A stretch of DNA of 64,000 nucleotides, taken from NCBI GenBank assembly GCA_029207755.1, contig JARCOQ010000006.1, forward strand, positions 4,380,846 through 4,444,845, written 5' to 3'. Both the position numbers and the translations under genes were made by a program. The notes below the pieces were generated by a model. The model was given only the letters and a program-made list of their open reading frames with translations. It was not told the DNA's origin and ran no database searches. Below are positions 10,801 through 23,520 of the stretch, one piece after another (within the stretch, counting starts at the first letter, position 1; each line of letters opens with the position of its first letter). The stretch comes from Chamaea fasciata (Eukaryota > Chordata > Aves > Passeriformes > Sylviidae).

Positions 10801-13800
10801 ACATTCTTACCTTATCATCACTGCTCTTAAAATATGTTATACAAATTGTTTCCTTGTCATTATGGGAATGCCTCAGCTGATTTCTTCAGAGTCACCTGTT
10901 GTTGTCACTGTAGGTTGGCTCTTAGCACCTGAGTCATTGTGTCACATTTCATCAGGCTCAACCCATTGCTACCTCTATTCACCATGAATTTTGCTGGGAC
11001 TTCCTGCAAGACTCAGGTGAAGCTAGTACAAACAATAAAATCTCAGCAGAGATAGCACCTCTGAACGTTGGGGTTTTTTTCCTTTTCTCCAATGGTTAAA
11101 CAAGAAATATCCGTGGATTTGGTATAACTGAATTATTGTGACATAGCAGAGCTATGTAGGAAATCGTCTCACCCTTCAGAAAGGTGGTGGAGAGGACAGC
11201 TATTTTTCCAAAGGGCACAGACAATGAAAAGGGAGCGGAAAGCTCCTTAGAAACCAAACCTAACAACCAGAAGACCCAAAACAGTCTTGTGATTGTGACT
11301 GCTGTGGACATCTGTCCAACAACTGTGCCAAGAATTCAACTATTAAGCCAAGAACACAGCCAGAGCTGAACAAAGGAGCGCTGTCTCCTTGGGGAAGCTG
11401 TCTGGTACCCTGCAGTCTGGCTCTGAAGAGCAAATACTCTGTGACAGGCATAATATAGAGGACTCCAGACCCCAACACCCCACTTCAGATTGAAGAATGT
11501 ATCCAAAATGCAGCATTTTCAAGAGAAGTTTAAACATCAAACTGTATCGGTCCTAATGAAAAAGTGTAACCTTGAACTGAGAATAAGGAAACAGGAGAGA
11601 CATGGGTGGCATTGTCTGTGACTCACCTCTTGATAATTTTACTATCCATAAATTAGCATGATGGTTTACAAGAAACAAAGTTGTTAAACAATAAATTATA
11701 TCCATGCACCACATAAGGCAGAAATAGATAAAGGATCAGTACAAGCAAGCACAAGAGATGCCATGGAGTTACAGAACAGAGCTGATGCCAGGACAATGCG
11801 TTGTGAAATATTGCAGTATGAAGTAAGAATATAGAAAGAATTACAGAAATCTGATCTTTGAAGCCTATGAGTCAGCTCTATTATAAGATTTATCTGCATA
11901 TCAAGAACAGATAATAGTGGTAAGAAGAAATGGTAGTTACAAAGCATACATTTAATTGAAAAACTGGAAGTCTATATGAAGACTTTTAGAAAACATGTGA
12001 GCTACCCAATCACCAGTGAAACAAGGTACTAAAATCTTCAGTGCAGCATAAAATTGTCTCTGCCTGCAAGCTCTCATTCCTGCTGCCAAAAATCTGAAGA
12101 GATTGAGCTGTTCTAATCTCTATTTTGTTAACAGTGTTTATTTTGCTTGTCTCTCTGTTTTTTAATATTATGGTTATTTCTGCTCTTAGTACAATGATAA
12201 GGCAGCCCATTTACTTTTCCAAGCCCTATATTTTTCAGAATTGAGCCAACCACATATTTTCAGCATGATATGAATTTTCCTTCACCTTGCTTTACATCAC
12301 CAAGTGTTATGAAAGTTACTTTCTTGCTGTTTGGAAAGCAATTTGAAATCTTCTCCTCACAGTTATAATACGTCCAAATAATTTTTCAGCCCCATTCATG
12401 GCCGAATCTTCTATGGAGCATCAGGCCAGGATTATCTGGTGATATGATATAGGAAAAGAAGGGATTTCTCCTCTGTTTCTGCTCACACAAAACTCACTGA
12501 TGCCACAAAACATTTCCAGTCAATTTCTCCTCCAGGAAAGTGGAGAGAATTTTGCCTTGATCAGAACTGATGTGTTTGCAGAAGTAGAACGACTCTCTGT
12601 TTCTGATGTGAACAGACTGGTGCCTGAGAAAGTCTTTGCAATTTCCTCTTTCTCCTCATGCAAAACATCTCTTCACATTAGGAATAAAGCATGGCAAAAC
12701 CGAGGCCACAGAAGCTGTAATTTATAAGGGACAATCATACAGTGCTGCAGCTCCTTGCTCACATGATATCAGTATGCCTCCTTCACTTCAGGCCATGATG
12801 TACATTGCTAGGTATGCTAATGCTCTCCTCTCCCTGTGGTCACTCATGTGCATAAATTATGTGAAGACACTGTAGGTCTCAGTGGTGCAAAGGAGAGAAA
12901 ACTGCTGGTACATTCTGCTTTTACCAGTAGAGCATCTGAGCCTAGGACATATCCTGCATAGGTTAAAAATAAACCAGGTGTAAAGGTGTGGCCACAGCGG
13001 CTACATTTTGACATGCGATCTAGAAATGTTACTTTCTAAACAAACTAAGCACAGTGCTAGGCTTGGAAATAACAATTATTTCAACATATCTGAGTCCTGC
13101 AGGCACAGCAGAAGTCAAACACAGCAAGTGAGATTCAGCTCCAGATTGATATACCAAAACTGAAATGTCTCTGTGTAAGCTAGCTAGGTAATGTTCCTTT
13201 GTAGTGGAGTTCTAGGGCTTGATTTTGGCTTTCCTGTTGCACACATGAATGGCTAACATTATTTAAGATGCTGCACCAGTGACATCTGCACAGGGAGGGC
13301 AGCTATATCACAGGCCCTGCACCCCAGGAGCAGCAGCCAGGGGCCAGGTGAGGCACCTGACCAGCCACAATGTGCCTCTGTTGGGGCAGAAGTGTCCTAT
13401 GCCTGGTCAGTATTTCCAAAGAGCTATTCACCTTACCCAAATGCACCTCCCTGTTCTTTATCAAATTGTTAGGGTGCATTCCCTAGATTTCCATTGGTTA
13501 TGAAGGAAGCTTCATTTGCAAATAAAGTGTCTCCACTTAGCTTCCTCAATTATGGTGTAATCATTTGACTCTTGCTCCTTGGGCTTAATACAAATGCCTA
13601 ACAATTTGCATTTTTTTGCTTTTGAGATGCCTTAAGGTATCCTGAGCTTTCCCAAGGAGCTGACAGCTATGAAATAGGAGCTGCATGAGGATGCATGCAT
13701 GCATGCACCCCTGTCCTTGGAGCTGCAGCTGCAGACATGGCCCCACTGATCAGAGCACCTCCAGTGGCACTTGGTGCTTGGGCAGTCAGATGTTCCATGT

Positions 13801-14700
13801 GTCCATGTGATCCCTCTTTCCCCCTCTACTGCAAATCAGTATACTTGATTAATAAGAATCACGCCGAGCCTAGGTTCTGCTACTGTGCTGACGGCAGGGT
13901 TCATTAGCCATTTCCTCCCTTCTCTGTATCTCTGTGGCCTGCGCAAAAAGCCCTTCCTCTGCGTTCTCCACTGTCACGGTGGTCACAGAGACTACGGTGA
14001 ATATCACGTTCTCAGGGTCTGGCAGGCTCATGCAAACCCACAGCCTGACCTCAAGGCTTTGTGGACATCTCAGTGCTCGGTTACCTCCTTGCTGAAGGCA
14101 TGCTCAGCTTGTCAGGGGATCAGCCAGTGCACCAGCAGCACCCACAGGCGGCTCACTCACACGAATATCCTGAACATCGTAAATTCCCTCAAACCAAATG
14201 TGCACTGCTTATCACAGGAATGTTTTCCACCACAGCTAAAACCCTTCCTACAGGTACAGATGGTCTCAGCAAACAGTTACTGGGCTCTGGTGCCTTCTGG
14301 GTTGCGGGTAGCTCATGTCCTGCCGTATGTGAGTGGCCTTTTTTCCAGGAAGCCTCTTCCTCTTCCTGAGAGGATTGTTTTGGAGCTGTCAGAGACAGGT
14401 TTCTGTAACAGGCTGCCATGGGGTGGGCGACTGCCAGCGTATGGCAGAAATCTGTTAAAAGAAGAAGCTGGAAGTGAAGTGAAGATAGCCAGTAGAAATT
14501 TTAGACATGCCTTAAGAATAAAATAAACCCTAGCTATCACAGAAGGCCCATTAGTCAAATGAAATTATAAATCTGCTGATAACAGTGCAGAAAATGCAGA
14601 AGTACTAAAGAGCTTTAGTTTATCTTGGGAGGAAGGAATAGGATATTCCCACATCACATGAAGATGATGAACTGTAAGTCAGATGATGATAAAAGACGTC
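10801..14700. other. Non-coding intergenic DNA with one long ATG-less open frame
   Basis: No recognised gene. The stretch includes a short (ATGC)n run near 13690-13707 and an open plus-strand frame of about 213 codons at 13885-14526. That frame starts on GTG, and its first internal Met comes late. It has no domain I recognise and is treated as a finding rather than a gene. Confidence 0.45.
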
Positions 14701-14819
14701 TCTTGTGATACTGTTACATGCCAATCCGCATTATTTGCACCCAGGAATTGTGAAAAATTCTCTGAATTTTACTCCAGACTGTGGAGTACCTCTGGCCTAC
14801 TGTTACTTCTTGACAGATT

Positions 14820-15260
14820 TTGGCATTAACAACATTAAATGCAGGAAGTGTGAAATTCCAAAAGACTGGAGGAGTGCAACTGTTGTGCCCACATTAAAAA
14901 TATGCAAATATGTTGGGGGGAGATCTGTGCAAACAAACAAACAAACAAACCAACAAAAAGTTTGTCCACCTCAGGTAAAATAGTGGCAAAATAGATAAAG
15001 AATCTGATGAAAGAACGGGCATGTGTTCAGCATTTCAGTTTTGACATCCTGATAGAGATGGGGTGACACAAAATACAAATAACCCAAACAGTACACGGAT
15101 TCAGAACTAGCTGAAAGATTTCAACAAGTCCTCAGTGAGGCTAATCATGGAATTGCATGGAAGTAAAAAGAAAAAAACCATGGAAAAATTTGCAGATGAC
15201 ACAAAGATGGAGTCCTAAATAAAGATGAGCCCAAGATATTTTTATTAGTGCTATGGACCA
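14820..15260 (+). mobile_element. Ancient LINE reverse-transcriptase fragment
   Basis: Two pieces of plus-strand translation look like decayed non-LTR reverse transcriptase. Near 14855-14895 an IPKDWRSATVVP-like peptide matches the PxDWKxAxVxPIFKKG region. Near 15183-15210 KFADDTKM matches the FADDTK block around the catalytic aspartates of CR1/L2/L3-type elements. Frameshifts, stops and a (CAAA)n insertion at 14931-14955 separate them, so this is a dead fossil. The family is not decidable by eye. Confidence 0.6.
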
Positions 15261-17079
15261 CTTATAAATACAGAGTGGAAGAAACTAGCTAAGGAAACAA
15301 ATTCTCCTTCTGTTGACGTTAGGAGATCAAGACCAGTTGCCATTCTGGTAATGATACCTGAGGTAAGCACGAAATATGCTGAGCTTCACTAGCACCAATT
15401 ATCATTTAAACAAACACAAGTTTTGCTTACACACCTTTCTGACTGAATGCTGACATTTGTACAGCATTACAGCTATGATTGAAAAACCTGAGCAACTTTT
15501 CTAGAACATGTTTTCTGCCCTCCAATATTTGTTATCCTCTTTGTGCCACTTGAGGACTTGAGAATTTCTCTGAGAATTTCCTTGCATAAATTTAAACCTG
15601 TTATCACTTCTCAGGCAGTTTGCTACAAATTGCTAGAGATTTCTCTAAACCAGATTAAGTGTCATGGTAACAAGGTTTGGCACCATCCTTTTCCCCACTG
15701 GATCTGAGTCTAATGCTTCCATCTGCTGAACAGCCTGCTGTCAGCACAGCCATGCAGCATCCTGACTCTGGTGAGGGTACAGCTTCACTGGCAAATTAAC
15801 ACCCAAAAAGACACATCCCTGTCCATTCCCGCAAAGGCTTCCCTTCTCCCACAGGGACATCCTCTTCTTTGAAGACTGTTGTACAGAGTTTCTCCACCAC
15901 TGCTCCTTTAGGTTTCAGGTTTACCAACATTCATTATGCTTTTTCATAAAGATTTCAGCTCAGTTTGATATACTTAATTCTTTTCCCCAAATCTTCCTAT
16001 GCATTTTCATTCCAATGCTTCACAGTCTGTTTCTAAATCATATTTAATGTCTTTAAAGGATAACTAGAAGTCAAAAGAAGGAGAATTATTCATAAGTACT
16101 CATCCTTGTTCAACCCTTATGTAAGTGATCATAGCTTTGATGAGCAGCATTGCATTTTCTTTCCTCTGTGTTTTATATCCATGTGAAGATAACCCACTTA
16201 GAGATGTCTTTCTTAAGCCTGCTTTTTAGTCTGCTTTTTACACTCCTGTCCCTACACTGCTTAATCTTTCCACTGGAGTACATGTTTGCCAACGCTGGCA
16301 GCTACATTAGAAGCAATACACAAAATACTTTTTAATGCTGGTATTGCAAAATGAAAGCCACCTCTGAGCAGCATTAACTAATTTTAATACTAGAATACAT
16401 TAAATACCCTAGATTATCTAGGACAGGCAGTGTGTACTCTACCAGTAAATAATACAGGGAAAATTTGGCCCTTTTCACTTGTATATCCTATGCTAGGGGT
16501 CTCCAGGACACATAATGATATGGGTTAGCAATGGCACGTGCAAGCAGTGAGAGCGGTACAGAGTGGTTTTATGGGCAGCATGGAGAATATATTCACACAG
16601 ACCATGTGCTACTGTGTAGAAATATCAGAGCTGGCTCTGAATAAACTGGCTCAGAGAGCAGATGCAGAGTGACTGCATCAGTATTGCTTTCCACTTGGGC
16701 TAATTAATCCAGATAATACACAGGCCAAATCAGCTGGCACAGAGCTCTACAACCCTTCACATGGGTTTGTTCCTCAGCTTGCTCTCTGGGAGCCAGCTCT
16801 GATTGTGCTATTGGAAAAGCCGTTGTGCCACAAAAGCCTACATTTGCTGCTGCACAGCAAGTCTCTGTGAGGTTTATAGAGTGGCTATAAACCCTTTTAT
16901 TGAAGGGAATGGCAGCCTGGAGGCTGCAGGAGGATGGTATATTTTATATGCAGTGTCATACAGTGAAGTGTGTGGAGAATCCCATGGACAGAAACTGCAA
17001 TCCAAGTTCTTCCTCCCAGCATCTCCTCTCAGGAGCACCTGGACAACAGGGGTTTGTACCACCCCAGACACACAAAGGA
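15261..17079. other. Non-coding intergenic DNA
   Basis: Only short, domain-free open frames. No defined element is seen. Confidence 0.5.
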
Positions 17080-17090
17080 GGACTTGAACC
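17080..17090 (-). other. Isolated RNA polymerase III B-box match
   Basis: The minus strand reads GGTTCAAGTCC, a full match to the B-box consensus GGTTCRANNCC, flanked by sequence loosely like a tRNA-derived SINE head. No acceptor stem or clear A box can be built around it, so it is not a tRNA gene. It may be a decayed SINE. Confidence 0.2.
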
Positions 17091-19494
17091 TGGATTTCCC
17101 ACAGCGTCACTGCAAACACTACCACCACCACTAATGGAACAGAAAATATTGGGAAAAAAAGCCGTCACATTCATATCCAACATAGAAGAAGCTCTGTCCC
17201 ACTAATACTGACTGCTGCCCAAGGACAGGTGTGTTTCAGGACATTGACTTCCATGAGCAATTTGTGTACTCCCGAGCTGTGAACTTATTCCTTGGAATCA
17301 GAGTAGCGCTGAGTTTGCCAGTGGAAGTATTTCCCTACAATGTGGCATTGGGCAATGCTTTGCCTCAGGCTGACATTTCCAATCTTGCCATATCACCTGG
17401 ACTGCCCCTGAAAGCTGAGGACTGCTTCATAGGGACAGCTGAGGCTCAGGTGAGGTTTGTCCTCATCTTGCCACATGCCATGAGGCTGCTTCCTCATTGC
17501 CATTAGCCACTGGGACATGCTGCTGCTTCTGCCGACTTCCACGGCACCAGCTTTCAAACTGGCCTGGGCAGTTCCTGTGGACAACACTATCTTACCCTCT
17601 GGGTATTTTGGACCAGCTGAAAACTTGCTCGAGGTGTTCTGGTGTTAAGGATAAGCACTTCTTTAGAATTAAAATTAAGATTATGAAGCTACTTTGCAAC
17701 CACCCCTGTCTCCAGAGAGATCAAGTAAAATTATATACGTAGAAAATTCAAGCCAGAAAACAAAATTTTAAAATGCTGACAAAACATAAAACTTGCCTCA
17801 GGTTTATGGATTATTTTCATCCACTGAAACTTAGATTTTGTATCTATGTGTAACTAAAGAAACAATACAAACATACAAATGGAATTGAAGTACTTGCTAA
17901 TTATTGGCTTTTTTCTTCCTGAGACCAGTCCAAATGATAGTCTGATGTTCTGCAACAATAATGAGCAGAGGAAACCAATTTCCCAGATTTGCCTTTCAGG
18001 GGCTTTGGAAGAACTCACTACATGCAGGCACCTTTGATTTCATCCAGAAGAAAACATCGCAAATAAAGCACAAAGATGTATTTCTATCAGGAAGAAATCA
18101 GCCCTGGATGATTTTGATAGTTTTCTGTCTGTTGAAAATGCCACAAAACAAGATGCAGGACTTACCCTCACATCTGTGATAAGAAATCGTAAATCTGTGT
18201 TTTCTTATAGGATGGGAGACAACACAACTGCTGTAACAAGAAAAGTGTGTGTCCCCTTCGTGGTAGATTCTGCCTTGACAGAAAGCATTACATCTTTCTC
18301 TCTGCGCTGCCTTTACTGCCCACTGCGACTGTCAGTGCTGCCACCCTGAGCCGTGGATGCTGCCCAGTGACACCAGTGGTGTGCTGAGGTGTGACACAGC
18401 CAGCCCACATCCTGCAGAGCTGGAACCCAGCTGTAACCAAGACCTCTTGGAAGTCGAAAGACAGACTAGCTGAGTAAAAGCGTGAAGAAAAACTGTAGGA
18501 GAGAATTCAGAACTAAATGTTGGTGACCAGGCATGACTAATCCACCTGGTGACCAGGTCTGAGACATATTTACGGGATGTTAATATTGACCACAAAATTT
18601 GGGTGTCCAAATTAAGCAGACTGCATGAAAAGCAACTGTACCTAAAATGACCGGCATTATGACCACGAAATAGGGGAAAACTACTCAGTCTACTGTCAAA
18701 TTATCTAAAAGAATAAGACATTGGGAAATGCTTTAAAAAGACTTAGAGAGGAGGTAAAAAAAAGGTGAAGGAGTCTGGGGACAAACAGATCTTTGTTGTA
18801 GCTGCTTTGGGCCAGAGTCTGAGTAGCTTTAGAGTCTGAATTATCTTCAACTCTTAACAAATGATCCCTTCAAGTTATGCTTCAGCAACATCATCTGGGC
18901 ACTATTTCAGTACATGCTCCATGGGCAGAGACTTTGATGTGCACAGAGTCAATCCAGGGCCTTTCAGAAGGCACTGCTATCGTTACAAAAAATATGCTAA
19001 GGGGAAAAAAACCACCTTCATAAAATCCCCTCACACACAAGAACAACAGGAAAGCCTAGCTAAAACCACATGCCATAAAATCATTTACAGCAAATGAGAC
19101 TGAGGCCAGGGGAGTTATACTTCTACCATCACAGCTGTGATAGGAGTTCAGCCTTCAGTTTTTGGGGATTGAAACACCATCTTGATTCAAAGGGGAATCA
19201 CTGAAACTCAAGCTGTAGGGTGTTGTATTTTGATGTAGATAAAAGGCCAAGCAAAACAAACATTGGAAAAGATCCTGAGAGTCAGCAGAAACTACATTTT
19301 ATCATTCCCTTATTAATTCATGTTTATTTTAACTGTCTTCCCTCCTGACTTTTTTCCTAGACAAAAAGCTTATAACAAAGACTCAGGCCAGCATCTTTTA
19401 TTCTTACTTCTGTTTCAGTTCCAGTTAAGGCTAGTAATAATCGCCAATTATTTGGTGGTCTTGAACTTCTTCCCAGATAAAACACACAAGCCTT
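17091..19494. other. Non-coding intergenic DNA
   Basis: No gene or element recognised. Short open frames only. Confidence 0.5.
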
Positions 19495-19860
19495 AAAAAT
19501 GGAAGGTCCTGGCTGTAAAACCTTTCTTTAATATCCAACCTAAACCTCCCCTGACACATCTTCAGGCCATTCCCTCAGGTCCTGTCACTGTCACCAGAGA
19601 TAAGAGGTCAGTGTCTGCCCCTCCTCTTCCCCTCAAGTGGAAGCTGTAACTCCACTGAGGTCTCCCTTCAGTCTCCTCCAGGCTGAGCAGACCAAATGCC
19701 CTCAGCCCTTCCGTACAAGGCTTCCCCTCGAGGGCTGACACCATTTTTGTTGTCCTCCTTTGGACACTCTCTAATATTTTAATGTCTTTCTTATATTGTG
19801 GTGCCCAAAACGGCACACAGTGTTCAAGGTGAGGCCCCACCATTTCTGTGTGTCTGCAGG
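19495..19860 (-). mobile_element. CR1 LINE 3' fragment, minus orientation
   Basis: Read on the minus strand it shows the usual CR1 order. A GGGGCCTCACCTTGAACACTG-like block comes first, then CAATATAAGAAAGACATTAA, GAGTGTCCAAAGGAGGACAA, AGGGCTGAGGGCATTTGG, CTGCTCAGCCTGGAGGAGAC and CACCTGAGGGAATGGCCTGA-like blocks, ending with the unit that precedes the 3' tail. The open frame across it is the decayed C-terminal end of the element. Confidence 0.9.
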
Positions 19861-22470
19861 CGGACGAATACCAGCAGAAGAGAACACACACACGGAGATG
19901 CAGATGAAAGACCACAAAAATGATCCCACAGCCATGCACATGGATATGCAATGGGATGGACAGTGGGAATCTGAGACTGAGGGCTATGACAGGCTTTAGG
20001 GACAGTGCTGGCAGTAGCTGTCAGCCACTCACCCCCGCGAGAGGAGCCTCAGCCTCCTGCTGCCAGAAACAGCTGGAGCTCACTTCATGCAAGTGCAAAA
20101 AAACCCCATTCCAGAGAGCTCCCTGCCAATGGACTGTGGGGCAGTGTGGCACCATGGTGCAGGGACAGGAATTGCTCCAAACTGGGCAAGCCGTACCGGG
20201 GGAGAAAGACGGGGACAGAAGGGAGGAAGATGCCGTGACACAGCAGCTTCACCTGGGAGGCAGCACTGGCTACTCCACTCTCTGTGTAAGGGTAGAAGTG
20301 TCCTCATGGGGAATGAATGCAGGTAAAGAGCAGACTGTGATTTCACCCTTTAATTTACCATGTACTAACTGACCATCATAAATAGTCCTTCGTGCTGTCT
20401 AAAAATACGTGCCATACTAAATCACATTTTTATCGTGTGATTAAGTCAAAAGGACTAGATTCTTCTCTGGCATCTTGTATTAAGCACCCAACAGACTCTC
20501 TAAAAATTATATAATGTGGGTGTACAGTAAGTGAGTTTTACTAATATGTTCCATTCAATTGTTATTATGAAAAAGGAAATTATCAACAGCTAAAACACTT
20601 TTCATTTGTTTCCCATATTGCTCTTCCTTCTCAAAAGTGACTTGCTCAAATAATCTTCCCAGCCCACACACATCCACCTTTCAAAAAAATAGAAAAGCAC
20701 CGACCCGGGTTTGACTTGTTGGCCTCACTTCTACTATTTGTAGTGACAGTCTTTTTATTTTTGGATTGTGGTTTTTAAATTTGAAACCAAGAATGTCAGC
20801 CACCCCCGGAGTACCATTTGCGTAGGGGGAATGTTTAGTACACAAAACCGTCTATGACCCTTCCTCCTATCACTGCCTACACCTCTCATCCTCCAAGTCA
20901 GTTTTCTGTGAAGATCAGTGAGGCATACAAAGCAGAAGCCCAGCTCTTGGTTAGCAACATTAACATGAGGAAGTTCAGTCAGGCATGTTAGCTCATGACT
21001 CCTCGTTTCACACTGCAAACAGGATGGTGCTTCACAGCAGTCGGGCCCTGTCCTAGAAATAGGTGTGCAAGGGAACAGTTGATTCATTTCAATAATATTA
21101 TCTAAATCAAAGGAGTCATAGTTATATGGGAACATCCTGACTAGAGCATACGAATTTCCCACTGAGTCCCCTAGCAGTGTTCAACGTTAAAAGAATTGTG
21201 AGGAAGGCACAACAAAAACATCAGATGGGAAATCAGAAAATAACTTCCCCATAAGTGAGACTTCCTTTGCTAGATACTTCTTTCACACCCTGAAATATTT
21301 GTGTATCTCTGAAAAAGAACCCTTATCCCATCTAATATCCTGGGATTTGTTTTCAGCATTATGGACTCTGAGCACTGACTCCTGCTGCACTTTTGGCCTC
21401 AGCGAAGTCCCAAGGCACATGGTGAGCCCGGGAATCTGAGAGCACACCTGCTCCACACCAGCGTCACTGTGCACACCATCCCCATGACTAATCACTTCCA
21501 CTGCCTGCTTTAGAGCTCTCTTTATAGCTTGGATCCTTTAGACATGAGTGTAGCTGCAAAGAACATGCCATTCCTTTGTCTGTGGCACTGCATCTTCCAA
21601 TCCTCTATCCAGCCAAGGATTGAGGTCGTTTTTCTGTGGTGCTCCACACTGGGACAGCATTTTCCATAGTCAGCATAGGGAAATATTCAGAGTTAAGCAG
21701 TAAGTGATGACAAGAAGTACAGGAACTAATGGGATAAATTAATAGTTTAAATTATTTCTTTCTGTTTTATAACCTGAGTATTTCTTTGCCTGTTGCATAG
21801 CTCATTCACCCCAAAGAGCTGGATTCCTCCACAGTTCTTCCCAACACTCAAAATCCTGTTAAATGTGAACTGTGTATTTTTGCCGATTTATTTAATGCTT
21901 CTTTTCTTAAGCTGTGAGGAAAAAGAAGGTTAGAGATCCCCATCAATGTGAGCTTTGCTTAGTACGATGTTGCACCAGGAGGCACCAAGAGAACCTCGCC
22001 CACTGTCCTTGATGATCTCCCAGCACGCCTGAAATGTAGGAGTGTCCTGTTGTATCCACAGGGGAAGCATCTGCTAACTGACAAGAGATATTAGCTAAGC
22101 ACCTCAGAAAGTTTCCCCACAAAAGGGAATTCCAGGACAGTCCTTCTGATCTGGCAGAGAGGAGGCAGGGAGATATTTCAGAAACAGCTCGTTTTTCTAA
22201 TTTTTGTCTTAAATTTTTGGCCATGTCTCTTGTTGATGGAGGATATGGATTATCGGAATGATCACAACTGACGCATTTTACTCTGAGAAAAATAAAGCAA
22301 CTTTACTAATTTTCTAATGAAAGCTCCCATTGTCAGCTCAAAATAAGTGCTAATTTGAAAAAGAGCATGTGAGCCCTATATCGAAACACCCACGTTTGTC
22401 ATACACAAACACCACACTTGCACATTAAACAGCACTTTTCCTGGCAGTGGAAATAAGAACCACTTTGTTT
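19861..22470. other. Non-coding intergenic DNA
   Basis: Moderate GC near 20000-20330, otherwise AT-rich. Several short overlapping open frames without domains. Nothing supportable as a gene. Confidence 0.5.
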
Positions 22471-22479
22471 CTGAAGTTG

Positions 22480-23520
22480 TTTGTTTTGAATTTTTGAGAT
22501 GTAAAGGCTCTCAGCTGGAGTTTCAAGAGTTGGGTTGGCAAGAGTCACAGTTCGGAAATTACGGGGGTTTAAGGCTCAGGTTGACAGGGGCTGTGATGTA
22601 GGGTAAAGGGTGGATGTGAAAGGCTTTACTAAGGTGAGGCTTGTGCCAGTATGAAATCTCTGTCTAGTTTTATGGCTTCACCTTACAGAAGTTTCAATAT
22701 CAAGATTAATGAGGATTTTTGTTGGGAAAAACCTTAGGCCAACGGGGGCTGATGAAGAAAGATCAGGACTGGATTGAGAAGAAGCCCTTGCTAAATTAAG
22801 GGCTGGTGCCAAGAGAGGCATGAATCCAAGACCAGTGCAAATCCTTGCTTAGTTTAACACAGTGAGGCATTCCAGCCTTATAAAAATCAAAGAGGGCTCA
22901 CATCTGATCAAACCTTGCAACCCTTGCCAGATCCAAAAATAACTAAAACACTCTGATTTTGCTTGCCTGCACCCTCTTCCATCACCTAAACCTTAGGGCC
23001 AGCTGTCTCCCAGCAGACCCAGACACCTTCAGTTATTCTCAAATCCAAACCTAACTCAGTCTGGGTGGCAAATTTAACTCCAGGACATGTTTTTATCCCA
23101 TCCTGAATCACAGTCACTCTTGTGACCCAAAAATTCAATTTAAGTTAATACTAAATTTAATCTTACTGGTTCCTGCCCACCCCAGATACCAGAGTTAAGT
23201 GGGGTTGATATGACAGATTTTACATGGTGTCTGAAAGCAGTTGATAAGGTGGTTTAGGGTTGGTGTTAAGATCACAGTTTTAGGCAGCAAGGACGAGGGA
23301 ATTCAGTCTATGGCTGTCTCCAGCAGAAATCTGTCTGGCTTCAATCCAGGCCACATCACTAATTTCAGATCTGGGGCTAGGAAAGGTCAAGAGATTCCAG
23401 TGAGTTGGAGAGTCTGCAACTGCTGGAGTGTCTCCTCGACCAAAATCAGGCAACCAGCCCAGAAATCATGAGTCTAATGTTTCTGGCCACGATCACTAAA
23501 GGCCTCTTTTGTGGTGTTTG
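22480..23520. repeat. Possible degenerate repeat with alternating strand skew
   Basis: The plus strand from about 22490 to 22850 is rich in GGTTTAGG/GGCTGAGG-like words. From about 22910 to 23130 it is rich in their complements (CCTAAACC, CCAAACCTAAC), and after about 23180 the G/T-rich pattern returns. This looks like a decayed low-complexity or inverted repeat. I cannot define a unit or a family. Confidence 0.25.

Noticed and set aside
19562..19951. 129-codon minus-strand open frame
   Set aside because: It reads through the decayed C-terminal end of a CR1 element with stops nearby, not an intact reverse transcriptase.
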